From Nematopogon swammerdamellus (lineage: Eukaryota; Arthropoda; Insecta; Lepidoptera; Adelidae), in contig OX336345.1 of the NCBI GenBank assembly GCA_946902875.1, positions 9,889,395 through 9,953,394 of the forward strand: a DNA stretch of 64,000 nucleotides, in the 5' to 3' direction. Made by a program: the position numbers and the translations under genes. The first letter of the stretch is position 1, and each line of letters opens with the position of its first letter. Shown here piece after piece: positions 33,054 through 44,052 of this stretch. The notes below the pieces were generated by a model. It made no database searches, was not told the origin of the DNA, and saw only the letters and a program-made list of their open reading frames with translations.

Positions 33054-34168
33054 AATATAATAATATATTTACCTGTTTTGGTGGTTGTTGAGGCGGTGCA
33101 TGTCGTTTTTGTAAAACTCCCATAGTGCAATTTGGCTGGCACCACAGCAAAAGCTCTCCTGCGATGAAGGAATCGTCAATTTTAGTGTTTGGAATTTGGA
33201 ACAACACGCGCAGCCACAAATCCACAAGTGAGGCCACTTACCACAATTTTTAACCAAATTTAAATTTAAAGTTTACCAAATTTTAGGTAAAATCGATCCT
33301 TCTTTTTCCGCTAACAGTGCATTGTAAATTATTTATTTATTTATTACATATCACTATAAATTTTTTTATTTCACTGAGCTTTTATTTGCATAAGGCAACA
33401 CCGAACACATCTGCCCCTCGCTTCCTCAGCCCTTTTGTCTGTTTCACACCTGCCTAAAGCGCTTTTTTCGCTGAAGTGTGTTCGGTTGACAAAAACGTTC
33501 GCCAAAAAACATCGAGAAAGCAGACTGTACAGGACTGAACAGCCTTGGCAGTAGTTTGATAATTAGAGGTGATTTTGTTGCGTTGTCCGGGTGATCGCAG
33601 AATCGGTCGCTCTAGCCTGGCTTATCGACTGGGAAGGAGGAGGGCGGGAGGGCGACAAAGACATGCAGGCTTGCAGGGCATGCAGGCTTGGACTTCGTAC
33701 GATAATTATCGTATTTCTATTATAATTACAGGGGTCGTACTATATACTATCTAAAATAGTATCCTTTTTGTCTCCGGTGAAATAATAATTTTGTAAGTAA
33801 AAAAATAAAAATTATCTTTGGCGACTACTAGAATTAAATTTAACCCATTATATTAATTCATGCTAAAACCCCCCCATTATGTTTACGTTCTTAGATTGGT
33901 TCTGAGACAGAGCAGATAATGGTTTTTTTTTTCCTTTTTATGTATAGTAGTAGAACTTGAATAAGCCGACCTCGGTTCAGCCGACCACCATTTTAACCGA
34001 CACTGGCAGGCCTGCATGCGCAGACTGAGTGCAGCAGCCACATGAATGTGTTCTTTGGAATACAATATATCAATGTTATTCGGTGTATATAAAATATCAA
34101 TTATGCAAAAAATTACGCAGTCGTTCCTGTGGACATTAGGGTAAAATGTCCTCAATATGTATATTTTA
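33054..34168. other. no gene assigned
   Basis: A 70-codon minus-strand frame at 33025-33237 ends at a possible donor (CAG then GTAAAT), but no partner exon or domain was found. The piece 'ccttcatcgcaggaga' on that strand also occurs at 29096-29112 on the plus strand, so it may belong to a repeat surrounding the outer hAT-like element. Confidence 0.35.
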
Positions 34169-34426
34169 ACCGACTTAAAAAAAAGTAGGAGGTTCTAGAT
34201 TCGACTGTATTTTTTTTATGCTTGTTACCTCAGAACTTTCGACTGGGTGAACCGATTTTGATGATTCTTTTTTTATTTGAAAGCTGGTGCTTTCCGTGTG
34301 GTCTCATCTCAATTTGGTCAAGATCGAATTGGAAGCGAGGCGGAATCGCGAGGCCGAAGGCCGAGCGATTCTGCCGATTACATTAATAGCAAAAAATTAT
34401 TAAAAAAATCTGTGAAATAAAAAACT

Positions 34427-34652
34427 TTTAAAAAAATATATAAACCGCCTTCAAAAATGTATGAAATAAAAAAATTCGAACCCTAAAGTTGAAGGCGGTG
34501 CTAAAGCAAGCAAAAATGATGCATAAAATAAAACATCAGTGGATGATATCCTTTGTGATTTGTGTAGCCTTCTTTAGCACCGCCTTCAACTCTAGGGTTC
34601 GATTGTTTTTTATTTCATACATTTTGAAGGCGGTTTTTAAATTTTTTTAAAT
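34427..34652. mobile_element. foldback MITE with ~65-bp arms
   Basis: The left arm runs from 'aaaccgccttcaaaaatg' through 'gaaccctaaagttgaaggcg' to 'gtgctaaag'; the right arm 34570-34640 is its inverted copy ('gcaccgccttcaactctagg' onward). The ~65-bp central loop is non-coding. A preceding segment at 34169-34380 ('aaccgacttaaaaaaaagta' onward) is another common lepidopteran repeat. Confidence 0.85.
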
Positions 34653-35285
34653 AGTTTTTAGTCTACGTACTATGTAAGTTTCAAAGAAAGCATAGTACAT
34701 TATTACTATGTAAATACATTTATACATTTTATATCGTAAAATATGAAATAAAACTCCCTCGGTCTAAATGGAAATTTAAACATTTTCTTTTATAGTTATG
34801 GCGGAAACATAGTTTTTTTTCGATTATCCGACCTAGAGTAGGTCCACGTTAGGTCACAGAATAGATATTAGTACTGGCGTTAGGTAGTTGGGTAGTTAGC
34901 CCCACCCTATAAGTTACTCTATGGTAGTTAGGTTGGGTAGTCAAGGTTCTACTGAATGATTTTTTTTTATGTATTCGCCTTGTTCGTCATACGAACTTTC
35001 ACGTCAAAATACGATACTTTTCAACTTCGAGTACGATAATTTACAGTAAGCTCGAGTCCAATCCAGTCCAGATCGAGTGCATGCATAATATTTTTAGATG
35101 TAGGAAAATAGATGTCGTAAATAGTGCAAGCAGCGTCGGAGCCTTCTAGGAGGTAAGTCGTTTGTTTACTAATGTTTATTGTTATCTTGCAAAGATGCGT
35201 GTTCGCTCTCTGGGGGGCTATGCAGAGTGGATCGGTAACCCCTGTGTGCTGGTTGTAGGTTAGAGTAGTGCAGCAGGAGAGAAGT

Positions 35286-36272
35286 ATGCAGACCAACCCC
35301 CAGCAGCTGTCATGGCAGGCGATACAAGCTATAGTGGGGGTGAAGCTGCCGAGTAACGTGCTGCGCTTCGACGACATCGGACTGCACTTGTGCGGTGCGC
35401 CGGACGACGACTCTGACGTCGAAATAATCGAAAACGACTGGGAGTCCGAGGAGAACGCCTCGCCGCCTCCCGAGCGGTCGGACGATGAACGTCGGCGCTG
35501 CAGCTCCCCGGAACCGGACCCGGATCCGGAAAGCGCGCGCTCGGCCAGCTCGGCGTCGCCGGCTCGCGCCGCCTCGCCGTCTCCGCCGCGCTTCCTAGAG
35601 CCCGACAACAACAACGGCCAGAAGTTCGCTTGTCCCGGCTGCGCGGCCGAGTTCGCGTCCAAGTCGGCGCTGGCCGAGCACGCGGCGCGCGTCCACACCG
35701 CCTCCGAGGAGGCCGACCCCGCCGACGGCGCGATGTCGATCGAGAACTACCTCGAGGTGACACTCTCCACGGACTCGGAGGCGAGTCACGCTTGCGATGA
35801 GCAGACGTTTCCGGGCGAGCGGACGACGTCGAAACCCGTCGAGGACAAGCGCTACCCGTGCCACATGTGCGCCGACAAGTTCCCGAGCTACTGGGAGCTG
35901 CGGAAGCATATCAACTCACACTTTCCCGGCATGCTTGACTCCAAGTCGAGCTTCTGCCACCTATGTCAGAAGGACTACACCAAGACCGGCTTCATGAACC
36001 ACCTGCGCAAGCACACCGGCGAGCGGCCGTTCGTGTGCGAGCTGTGCCACAAGGCCTTCTCCCAGTCCTCCAGCCTCTCCATCCACATGAAGTTCCACCT
36101 GAACGTGCGCAAGCACGCGTGCTCGCTGTGCGAGAAGAAGTTCGTGACCAAGAGTGAGCTGTCGCGCCACATGACCGTGCACACCAAGCAGAAGTCCTAC
36201 TACTGCGGGGTCTGCGACAAAGCCTTCACGCGCTCCGACAACATGAAAAAGCACGAGAAGACGCACGGCTGA
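35286..36272 (+). CDS. C2H2 zinc-finger protein, six fingers, single exon
   Basis: 328 codons from the first in-frame ATG; the frame is open back to 35259, but the only earlier start option is a GTG. Residues 38-60 are acidic ('DDDSDVEIIENDWESEEN') and 60-105 are Ser/Pro/Arg-rich. The fingers lie at 116-137, 192-212, 224-243, 251-271, 279-299 and 307-327. Fingers 3-4 and 5-6 are joined by short linkers including the classic TGERPF, so fingers 3-6 form one DNA-binding block. The protein is presumably a nuclear transcription factor; I cannot name an orthologue. The coding sequence is strikingly GC-rich in third positions, unlike RNASEH2A and FRA10AC1. No ZAD or BTB domain is present. An untranslated 5' exon is possible ('ttgtag' acceptor-like site at 35253-35258). 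Confidence 0.88.
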   Translation: MQTNPQQLSWQAIQAIVGVKLPSNVLRFDDIGLHLCGAPDDDSDVEIIENDWESEENASPPPERSDDERRRCSSPEPDPDPESARSASSASPARAASPSPPRFLEPDNNNGQKFACPGCAAEFASKSALAEHAARVHTASEEADPADGAMSIENYLEVTLSTDSEASHACDEQTFPGERTTSKPVEDKRYPCHMCADKFPSYWELRKHINSHFPGMLDSKSSFCHLCQKDYTKTGFMNHLRKHTGERPFVCELCHKAFSQSSSLSIHMKFHLNVRKHACSLCEKKFVTKSELSRHMTVHTKQKSYYCGVCDKAFTRSDNMKKHEKTHG

Positions 36273-37610
36273 CCCGCCCGCCTCCCCCCGCCCCCTCCCC
36301 GCCGCTATCTCTCATTGCCAAAAATATTAGCTGTAATCTGTTTTATGTTTGCAAGTGCGCTTCTTGTATCGATCGCCGAGATGCCGTCGATGCCCAATTA
36401 CCAAAATATTTTTCATAATCTAGTTGATATATTTTTAGTCATGATTTAAGTTAGGCGGCATCGGCCAGTTCGAGGGCTACCCGAGTGTAGTCGCCTGCGA
36501 TAGCTTTTAGTTTTTAATATTTATATGATTTTTTTTATGCATGTTTGGGATATGAGTTTGTCAATTAGGATAAGGAACCACCTCGGGTGCTACAATAGCC
36601 TTACATATCTCAGTCTCAAGTTGCCTTCCTCGATGTGAAACTAAAGCAATAATAATTAAGGGATTAATATTAATAAATTCCCTTTTTATTATAATAATAA
36701 TAATTAATAAAAGCGTACATCATGATGAGGGAAATCACACTCGTAACATTTGCTAAACAATGCTCATAATATGTACACTCTGGAGTGACTTACATTTTTG
36801 GAGCTTGAACACTGAACCAGATTAGGTAATGATTTTATTTAATATATTTGAAAACCAAAAAAATAAATTTGCCAAATTTAGTCATATATTAAATGTAAGT
36901 AATTTTGAGATGTGGTTATTAGCCACATTAAGGAAAAGCCAGTTTTACAGAGAATGAATAGAAACCAAAAATTGGAATACCAAAATTTAGTAGTAATAAT
37001 ATTGTAGTTAAATCAAGGAGGTTGCCTCCTGAACACATTTTTGCTGAACACCAAAGCAGACTAAATTGTAACGCTGTGCCTATACTATTTTTATAGTATG
37101 TTTACTAGTTATTACCAAAATTAAAGTGCTCGATCGGTGGATGTGAAGTTTGCAGATCGTCGATACCTAAGATTTTATATATCTAGTGAAGTAGGCTAGG
37201 AATAATTATTTTAATATATTTATTGAACCTAAGATATTTTAATGCATGACTATGTCAATTTTGTATTGAGCCGAAAAAGAATAAGTAATTTCACAAAATC
37301 TACAAGACTGATGCTAAAATATTCAGAGTCGATATTAATTTGTGCACAAAAACTTGCTATTTATTGAATGGATAGTATGAATTGTAATAAAATAACTTTA
37401 TACTTATTTATTGAAAATGCACCTTGTTAAACTCATGACAATTAGATTATAAGGCCGATCGATGTGAACACGAACGATAGATTTGTGTTATTTCAAAATT
37501 GTAACTTTGTCAATTTTATTAAATAATTGTTTGTTGAGCTGTTTGTTTCCATTTCACACCCCATAATTAGTTAATTCTCCATTTGTTCTAGGTAATAGTG
37601 GAGGGTAAAG
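36273..37610 (+). other. 3' UTR of the zinc-finger gene and spacer to FRA10AC1
   Basis: AT-rich sequence without coding signal. AATAAA occurs at 36672-36677 and 36706-36711, the first plausible poly(A) signals after the stop codon. The FRA10AC1 ATG at 37611 is preceded by an acceptor-like 'tttgttctag' at about 37582-37591, so an untranslated first exon may lie in this spacer. Confidence 0.45.
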
Positions 37611-40600
37611 ATGTCGGCCAGGCTGCGTCAGCTTAACCCTTACCAATTGCATAAGTACCTTGTAAACTGTTACCTGCTGCAGCGGCCGGGCGCGACACGG
37701 ACTCTCGCGCAAGACGCGTCGCGCGACAAGACCGACCTCGATGTCATTAGGGAACACCACAAGTTCCTGTGGGAGGAGGATGACGAAGCGGACACCTGGG
37801 AGAAGCAGTTGGCTAAAAAATATTATGATAAACTCTTCAAGGAGTATTGCATCTGCGACTTGAGCAGATACAAGGAGAATAAAGTAAGACATGCTGTTGC
37901 CGTCTGATAGTTCAGCTTATTTCTCTACTTTTTTTGTCAACCTCGGTAGCTCACTGGTGCAGTCGGTCGACTGTTGTTAGGCAACGCTGAGCGCGGTTAG
38001 TACTTGGATGGGTTACCGCTCGAGCGTTGGAAGCTGACAGTGGTTCGGATTCCACGTTAAACTGTAGGACCCTTCCCTTCTTACCTTACTAGGTGGTAGG
38101 GTTTATCCCGGCCGGGTTGGTATCACCGCACTGAATGTAACGTCGTTCGAAATGGCTATTTTATTTTATTTTTTTATGGAAACTGACACGGTTGGCTACA
38201 TCACCTACAACATCCGTGATGTCAGCCCATAACACCACGTGAACTTGGTGCCACGTCAGTGCTTCCCTTCGTTCGTGCCGGCTACACTGAACTGGACGGA
38301 AAACACAAACTATTTACATAGCCGTTTCGACCGACCTTTCATTCAGTGCGGTGGTACCAACCCGGGCGGGGTAAACCCTACCACGTAGTAATATAAGAAA
38401 GGAGTCATAGCCCTTAGTCGCCTTTTACGACATACACAGGGAGAGATGCAGTGGGGCCATTCTTTTAAAGTACCGGCCCCACACGGGCAATGTAAATGGT
38501 TTGTGTTTTGCGTCCAGTTCAGTGTAGCCGATATGAAATGAAGGGAAGCACTGACATGGCACCTAGTTCACCCCGTGTTATAGGCTGACATCACGGATGT
38601 TGTAGGTGATGTAGCCAACCATGTCAGTTTCGCCACAGTTCAATTTTTTGTGACAAATAATTTGTATAAATTAGTCTATGTTGGTACCTGTGTAAGGTCT
38701 CTGAGCGTCTGTCTACATGTCGCATCGGATCAAAACAGAATTTTAGAAGTACTGCATGCATCCATTATATCCACATCAATCGGATTGCCGACCACCACCA
38801 GCATCATTGAGTAACATTTACATTCGGATTTTCATTTTGTCATCTGCACATTGCAATGCCGATGCGCGATAGAGTGAACAAATGTACTTCGGGTGTCCGA
38901 GTGGTCTGGGAGTCGGCCTGTTGCGTGAGGTCCGAGGTTCGGATCCGGTAAAACTGAAACATTTACATGCATACATACACCTTCTGCTTCACCGTTCAGA
39001 ACCAGTGTAAAACTGTAGGTCCCTTCCCATGCCCCTTACTAGTTGGTGGGCTCAAATTATAGCCGACTGGATTGCTACCACCGTATTGGATGTAAGATAG
39101 CCGCATAGCAGCCTCGACTGTGTTCTCTAGTCCAGTATAGCCAGCAACCAAAAGGGAAGTCTCGGGTATGGCACCTGCCTTCTCGGAGGTGAAATTGGCT
39201 GGTCAGTTGGCCCCTCTGACTCAGTCACCCATACTGGATTACATAAAAAAAACTTCTACAGCAAACCATACAAACAATACTAAAGCTCGTTTGATCTGAT
39301 CAGTCTGATGTGTGTGCGGCGTACCACCTTTGCCTACAAGAAGCTAATAATAATAAGTATCTTCTGTATCTACATTCTTAAATTCTCTTTGGAGGTTAGC
39401 ATCTCACCAAAGTGCAATGAATCTTTCCTCAAATGTATGTGATCTCGGAATAAAATATTAAAATTGATTTCTCATCGAATTTCTTCGAAACTCAATATGA
39501 ACATTTGACAGTAGGTTTTTATATCGCTCGGAGCGTCAGAATTCAATTTATTTTTATGTTCATCAAAAAAAAATTATAAATTAGGATTATGGCTGCTTAT
39601 TAAATTTTGTAGAGCATAATGTTTCATTTTTTCGCGTACCACCTCGAAGCAGTGCGCGTACCACTGGTGGTACCTGTACCATAGATTGAGAACCGCTGAT
39701 TTAGAATGTTTACGTAAGAAAAATCGCTTAGTAGTTTCTTCAACAATCTAGGCCTGCAAAGATCGACGCTAAGCTCATATATGAAGAGCTTCGAAAACGT
39801 CACTGGTGGCATCCTACATTAATATGGATAGGTAGAGAGGGAGGTCGAGAGCGGGACTGGTGGTTCTCTGCGTTCTAGTCATCGCAGACTAGCTGATGAG
39901 GGCTTGCTGCGAGCCGAAACATAGGATATGCTGGAGAACTACACAGAGTGGCCATTCACTAGTCACAACCTCGATTGCCAACCTCCACTACTGCCAATGG
40001 GCCCAGATGTGTTCAGTGAAGTCATCACAAGCTGAGTTCTGTCTGAGTCTGAGTTCATCTTTGCAATGATTAATAGGTGGCTCTGCGATGGAGGATAGAA
40101 AAAGAGGTTGTGATCGGGAAAGGTCAGTTCCAGTGCAGTAACAAGACCTGCAATAAGGACAAAGAGTTGAAGTCATGGGAAGTTAATTTTGCATACAGAG
40201 AGGACAAAGAAAGAAAAAATGCATTAGTAAAACTCCGTAAGTGTTTTCATATATATTTGTTTATTCTTACTTTTAACATTGTAAATTCAGAAATATTTGC
40301 TGTCGGTTTTACCTTTGTACATCTCTCCTTCAAGGCATGCGGCCGATGCTCCTCCTAAAATAACCTACATTGAGCCTACTCGGCTCGACTCGAGCCTATT
40401 TTAAGAACCACCAACTCGAATGTTATTTCGGTAATGATGGCTCAATTCTAAATAAAAATAAACACATTTCAGGCCTCTGTCCAGAATGTTCAGGCAAGCT
40501 AAATTATAAATCTAAGAAACGCGAAGTCAAGAGATTGAAACGAAGCCATAACAGGAAGGGCAAAAAGGATATGACCTCGAAGAAGACTAGAGTGGGAGAA

Positions 40601-41660
40601 GAAAAGACCAATACAGAAATGGCATCTGAAGTTCCAACTACTTCTAGAACTGTGCCTGAGGAAGACGCATCTCTTTGGAAGAGAGGTACTTACATACATT
40701 TAACATGGAAGATCTAACAGGCATGTTAAGTAGGGTGAACATAATTTTTTAATATGGACATTTAATTACAAAGAAAAATTCGAATTGGATTTCAAGAGAA
40801 CTGTTGTGAACATAATACATAGCATAAGCATAGTATAGTAAAGTATAAAATGAAGCTTAGGACATTTGTTAAGTGTTATATGACCATAATTACATCAGAA
40901 TTCGCAGAGCAAGAATACGACCTTGCTAGGGGTCGATCAAGATGACCAATAAACAAACTATACTCCATAGTTATTAACCAAGCTAGAGAGGTAAATAAAT
41001 TATTATCGAAATAGAAAACCTTTCTATAAAATAATGTACAATAGGAAAAATTACAAATGTCATGCCAAAAAATTCCTGTAATTTGGAACCTAGGCACTTG
41101 ACGAATGTTTGCCATAATCAGATATTGGCCAAATATGCATATGTACATAAATTATGAAGTAAATAAAAATACATAAGTTTCATACCACTTACAAATTTTT
41201 TTTTCTACAGAAATAATTTGAAATGTTTCTATACTTACGGACATTTCCAAGATATATATCATTGTATGGCCTCGAAACAATACAATAACTACATATTTGA
41301 TAAAAATTTTCACAGAAATACTTTGCAATATTGACATTATTTTAAAATATCAATATTTCCGAACATAGGTACCTGTGTCACCACTAAAGAAGCTTCCAGC
41401 CAGCGCTGGGGATTCCAATCTATGTGTATGACATATTTTGTCAGTCTTCTTTCTATTTCTTTCTATTATTGCCAAGTCCACCATAATTGAAAACAATATT
41501 TTTACCTTTTTGTCTAAACTACTTATTAAAATAAGAATTATATGTGAAACTCCATAACTTATACTTATGACTGACTTATGTATTTGCAGGTAATCAAGAA
41601 GTAGAAGAAAAGTCCAGAGAAGAAGAATTTGAAGAATATTTGGAAGACTTGCTACTTTAA
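37611..41660 (+). CDS. FRA10AC1 homologue, four exons, complete
   Basis: Exons: 37611-37883, 40077-40236, 40473-40685, 41590-41660; all introns GT-AG, phases consistent, 238 aa. The core 'KTDLDVIREHHKFLW', 'WEKQLAKKYYDKLFKEYCI' and 'DLSRYKENK' continues into 'LRWRIEKEVVIGKGQFQC' and 'LKSWEVNFAY', matching the conserved centre of animal FRA10AC1. Two Cys pairs (CSNKTC and LCPEC) may bind zinc. A Lys/Arg-rich stretch (nuclear targeting likely) and an acidic end 'EEEFEEYLEDLLL' follow, as in the human protein (315 aa), which has a longer N-terminus. It is a conserved nuclear protein linked to the spliceosome in vertebrates; its precise role is unclear. Intron 1 is filled with SINEs and an old HERO-like relic. 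Confidence 0.95.
37934..38640 (+). mobile_element. SINE S1 split by another SINE
   Basis: The head and first half lie at 37934-38160 ('cctcggtagctcactggtgc', B-box 'ggttcggattcc'); the second half resumes at 38488 ('caatgtaaatggtttgtg') and ends near 38640. The gap is the minus-strand S1-related copy at 38163-38487. All lies in FRA10AC1 intron 1. Confidence 0.85.
38163..38487 (-). mobile_element. S1-related SINE with non-tRNA head
   Basis: Read on the minus strand: 'cccgtgtggggccggtact', 'ccactgcatctctccctgtg', 'atgtcgtaaaaggcgacta', then the ordinary S1 body and an A-run at 38163. Same architecture as 12536-12840. Confidence 0.85.
38887..39250 (+). mobile_element. SINE S2
   Basis: tRNA-like head 'gggtgtccgagtggtctgg' with 'ggttcggatccgg', body 'gcatagcagcctcgactg', and tail 'gcacctgccttctcggaggt', 'gaaattggct', 'cacccatactgg', 'attacat' and A-run. 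Diverged from the copies at 30692 and 43644. Lies in FRA10AC1 intron 1. Confidence 0.8.
39727..40035 (+). pseudogene. old HERO/R2-like LINE 3'-end relic
   Basis: About 310 bp aligned with the final coding part and 3' UTR of the elements at 18859-25996, but clearly diverged, with small deletions ('ctcatatatgaagagcttcg') and a frame break. The 3' UTR landmarks 'gactagctgatgagggctt' and 'tgggcccagatgtgttc' are recognisable. It ends 41 bp before FRA10AC1 exon 2. It shows the family was active long before the young array formed. Confidence 0.85.
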
Positions 41661-42090
41661 ATGCAAACAACAATTTCAGACTCGCTTCAGATTGTCGGTC
41701 GGCGTATGTAATACATGAACTGGTATATATAATTATAAGCTGACAGTTAAACAAAAACACAAGAAACAAACTGGAGTGTTGGTATATAGACGCTACACAT
41801 TGACGACAAACCGCAGGGATTTATAACCAGATAGATCAGTGATTGCACTAACAACTGCTGTAGAAAACAGCCCAATTCGGACCCAGATGTATGCAAGCGT
41901 TCCGTCTGCTATGCAAGGCAGATCGCCCGATAGCCAACAGTGGATTGCAATCCAACGTCCATGTGTAGCGGCACTAGTCGATTAATAATGTAGTGCAGTT
42001 CAAGTAAAATCAAATAAGCATTCCACATTATATTTTTATACTTCAAGCTGTGCTCTATTAGTCTTTCTAATAAAACAATTGTATTTATGA
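41661..42090 (+). other. FRA10AC1 3' UTR
   Basis: Non-coding sequence after the stop codon at 41658-41660. A canonical AATAAA lies at 42069-42074 and is the best poly(A) signal candidate. No repeats are visible in this stretch. Confidence 0.55.
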
Positions 42091-43122
42091 AAAGTTTTTT
42101 ATTGTTATACTTTTTTTTTTCTACAAAACCGATAAAGCGTGTGACTCATTTTACAATATTACATGTGTACTGTATACACTCCATTCGCTGTGTATACTTC
42201 ACCATATCAAATTACGTACTAATATTCAAATGTAATCTGAAAACAAAACAAATTGTGTGTCTTGTGTGAATAGAGAGAAAGCTTCCAAGTATAATTCGAG
42301 CTTGTTGTTCACAACACATGCACAACACTGCATGAATATGGAAATATGAATTATGGTGTCATAGGATAGGTATTAATTGTGCTCTAGAAAACTCAAGATC
42401 AAAAGTGCAATGGCAACACAACTACACCATATTTTTTCACTTCAAAATAATAAACAAAACAAAAAAACCGAAAGCATTTGGATAAGATCAGAACCATTTC
42501 GCGCAATAAAAAATTGATAATAAGAGTTTTACAATACTAACCTTTAGGTTTAATTGTGTGAACTTATATATAATTAAAAAAAATATATACCTATTAATTT
42601 ATCAAAACAATAAAAAAAATTCTCGCAAGTAACATAAAAATAATGGCAACAAAGAAAATAAAAAAAATTCCACACATAAAAGCGTCACTGGCAAGATTCG
42701 CTCGCAATAATAGTTACCTAACATTCGCTAATATGTCTGTAAGTATACAATTTGACGAACCTTGAGATGATCACATATAGAACCACTCGCAAATAAGGTA
42801 TATTAAGGTCAGTTTTCACTTGAACGCAGAGATGGAATGGTTAACGGAGAAGATAGGTAGAGATCCGTTGCAGCTAGCTCTAATTTCTGATGAAACATGT
42901 GTCGTCAGTGCGGGGGCTAGCGGACGGAGACTGGACATCGTAGTCCACTAATCACGAAACATTTAACTCAATGTGTGCTGTGTTGCGACTACACCGCAGA
43001 GGTGACTGATACAATGTCAGGCTTATGGCCTTTTGTTTAAACCAATCCTCTCTACTTATCTTCTCTATGTAATGGTATCTCACCTCAAGGTGTCAGTGCC
43101 ACTTTCGACAGCGAACTCATGT
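42091..43122. other. intergenic, nothing recognised
   Basis: AT-rich spacer between the convergent FRA10AC1 and NT5C2 genes; no open frame or repeat family was recognised. Confidence 0.45.
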
Positions 43123-43124
43123 TA

Positions 43125-43357
43125 GAGAGCGTTTCAACTAAAAGTTCCCTTCGCTTTGCCGTTATGTTGGCTCCACTGTCGGTGCTTAAATTCGTGTTGC
43201 CAGGTTGTGAAGATTTACCGTATAATAAATACGTTAAATACCGATAATTACGGGTAAGTCTGTACACATAGCAACCCTCAACGCGGTTTTGACAGATAGA
43301 CAGTGGAGCCAACATAACGGCGAAGGGAACTTTTAGTTAAAACCATGAAACGCTCTC
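43125..43357. mobile_element. MITE with TA target duplication (copy 1)
   Basis: Termini 'gagagcgtttcaactaaaag' and its mirrored copy enclose 'cgttatgttggctccactgt' on both sides. TA flanks both ends (43123-43124 and 43358-43359), as for Tc1/mariner-type MITEs. A second copy lies at 52552-52810. Confidence 0.85.
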
Positions 43358-43643
43358 TATAAGTTAATCGCGGATTTAAAAACCTTTTCATCAGCAATAA
43401 CATTTGTACAATTGCACAAACCTCTATGGTTATAGAACAGAACACTATATAAAAACATAATTGCAAATCTGGTCTTGCATAAATTTGCACAAATTGTATT
43501 GCTTGTGGATATATCGGACACTCTTGTATATAAAAAATGTTGGACCTCTCAAAGTGGTCAGTCAAATAATATCACATCTTCATCAATTAATCATCACTAT
43601 CTCTACAATGGTATAATAGTAAGTGACGGCGTAAGTAATGACG

Positions 43644-44052
43644 GCCGGCGGGTGGCCGAGTGGTTTGGGCATCGGATTCTCATGCGAGAGGTCCAAGGTT
43701 CGAATCCGGTCGGCGTGTACCAATGGGTTTTTTCTGACGAAAAAATTTACGTGCATACCTACACCTGCTGCTTCACCGTTCGGAACCGGTGTAAAATTTT
43801 AGGTCCCTTCCCTTGCCCCTTACTAGGTGGTAGGCTCAAATTGTAGCCGACTGGGTTGGTACCACCGTACTGGATGTAAAATGGCCGCATAGCAGCCTCG
43901 GTTGTGTTCTCCTCTATCCAGTATAGCCAACAATCTAGGGAAGTCTCCGGTATGGCACCTACCTTCTCGGAGGTGATATTGGCTGATCGGAGCATGTGCT
44001 TTGGCCCCTCCGACTCAGCCACCCACACCGGATTACATAAAAAAAAAAAAGT
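43644..44052 (+). mobile_element. SINE S2, full length
   Basis: The best S2 copy: head 'gcgggtggccgagtggtttg' with B-box 'ggttcgaatccggtcggcg', middle 'gtaccaccgtactggatg', then 'gcatagcagcctcggttg', 'ggaggtgatattggctgat' and 'cagccacccacaccgg', ending 'attacat' plus an A-run. The 3' ~80 bp resembles the LINE tail at 10783-10860. Confidence 0.88.

Noticed and set aside
33025..33257. Possible host exon on the minus strand ending at CAG-GTAAAT
   Set aside because: No partner exon, no domain, and part of it is repeated in inverted orientation at about 29096; more likely repeat sequence.
35329..35909. Long open frames antisense to the zinc-finger gene
   Set aside because: High GC content suppresses stop codons; the translations are Arg-rich and the sense frame has six well-formed fingers.
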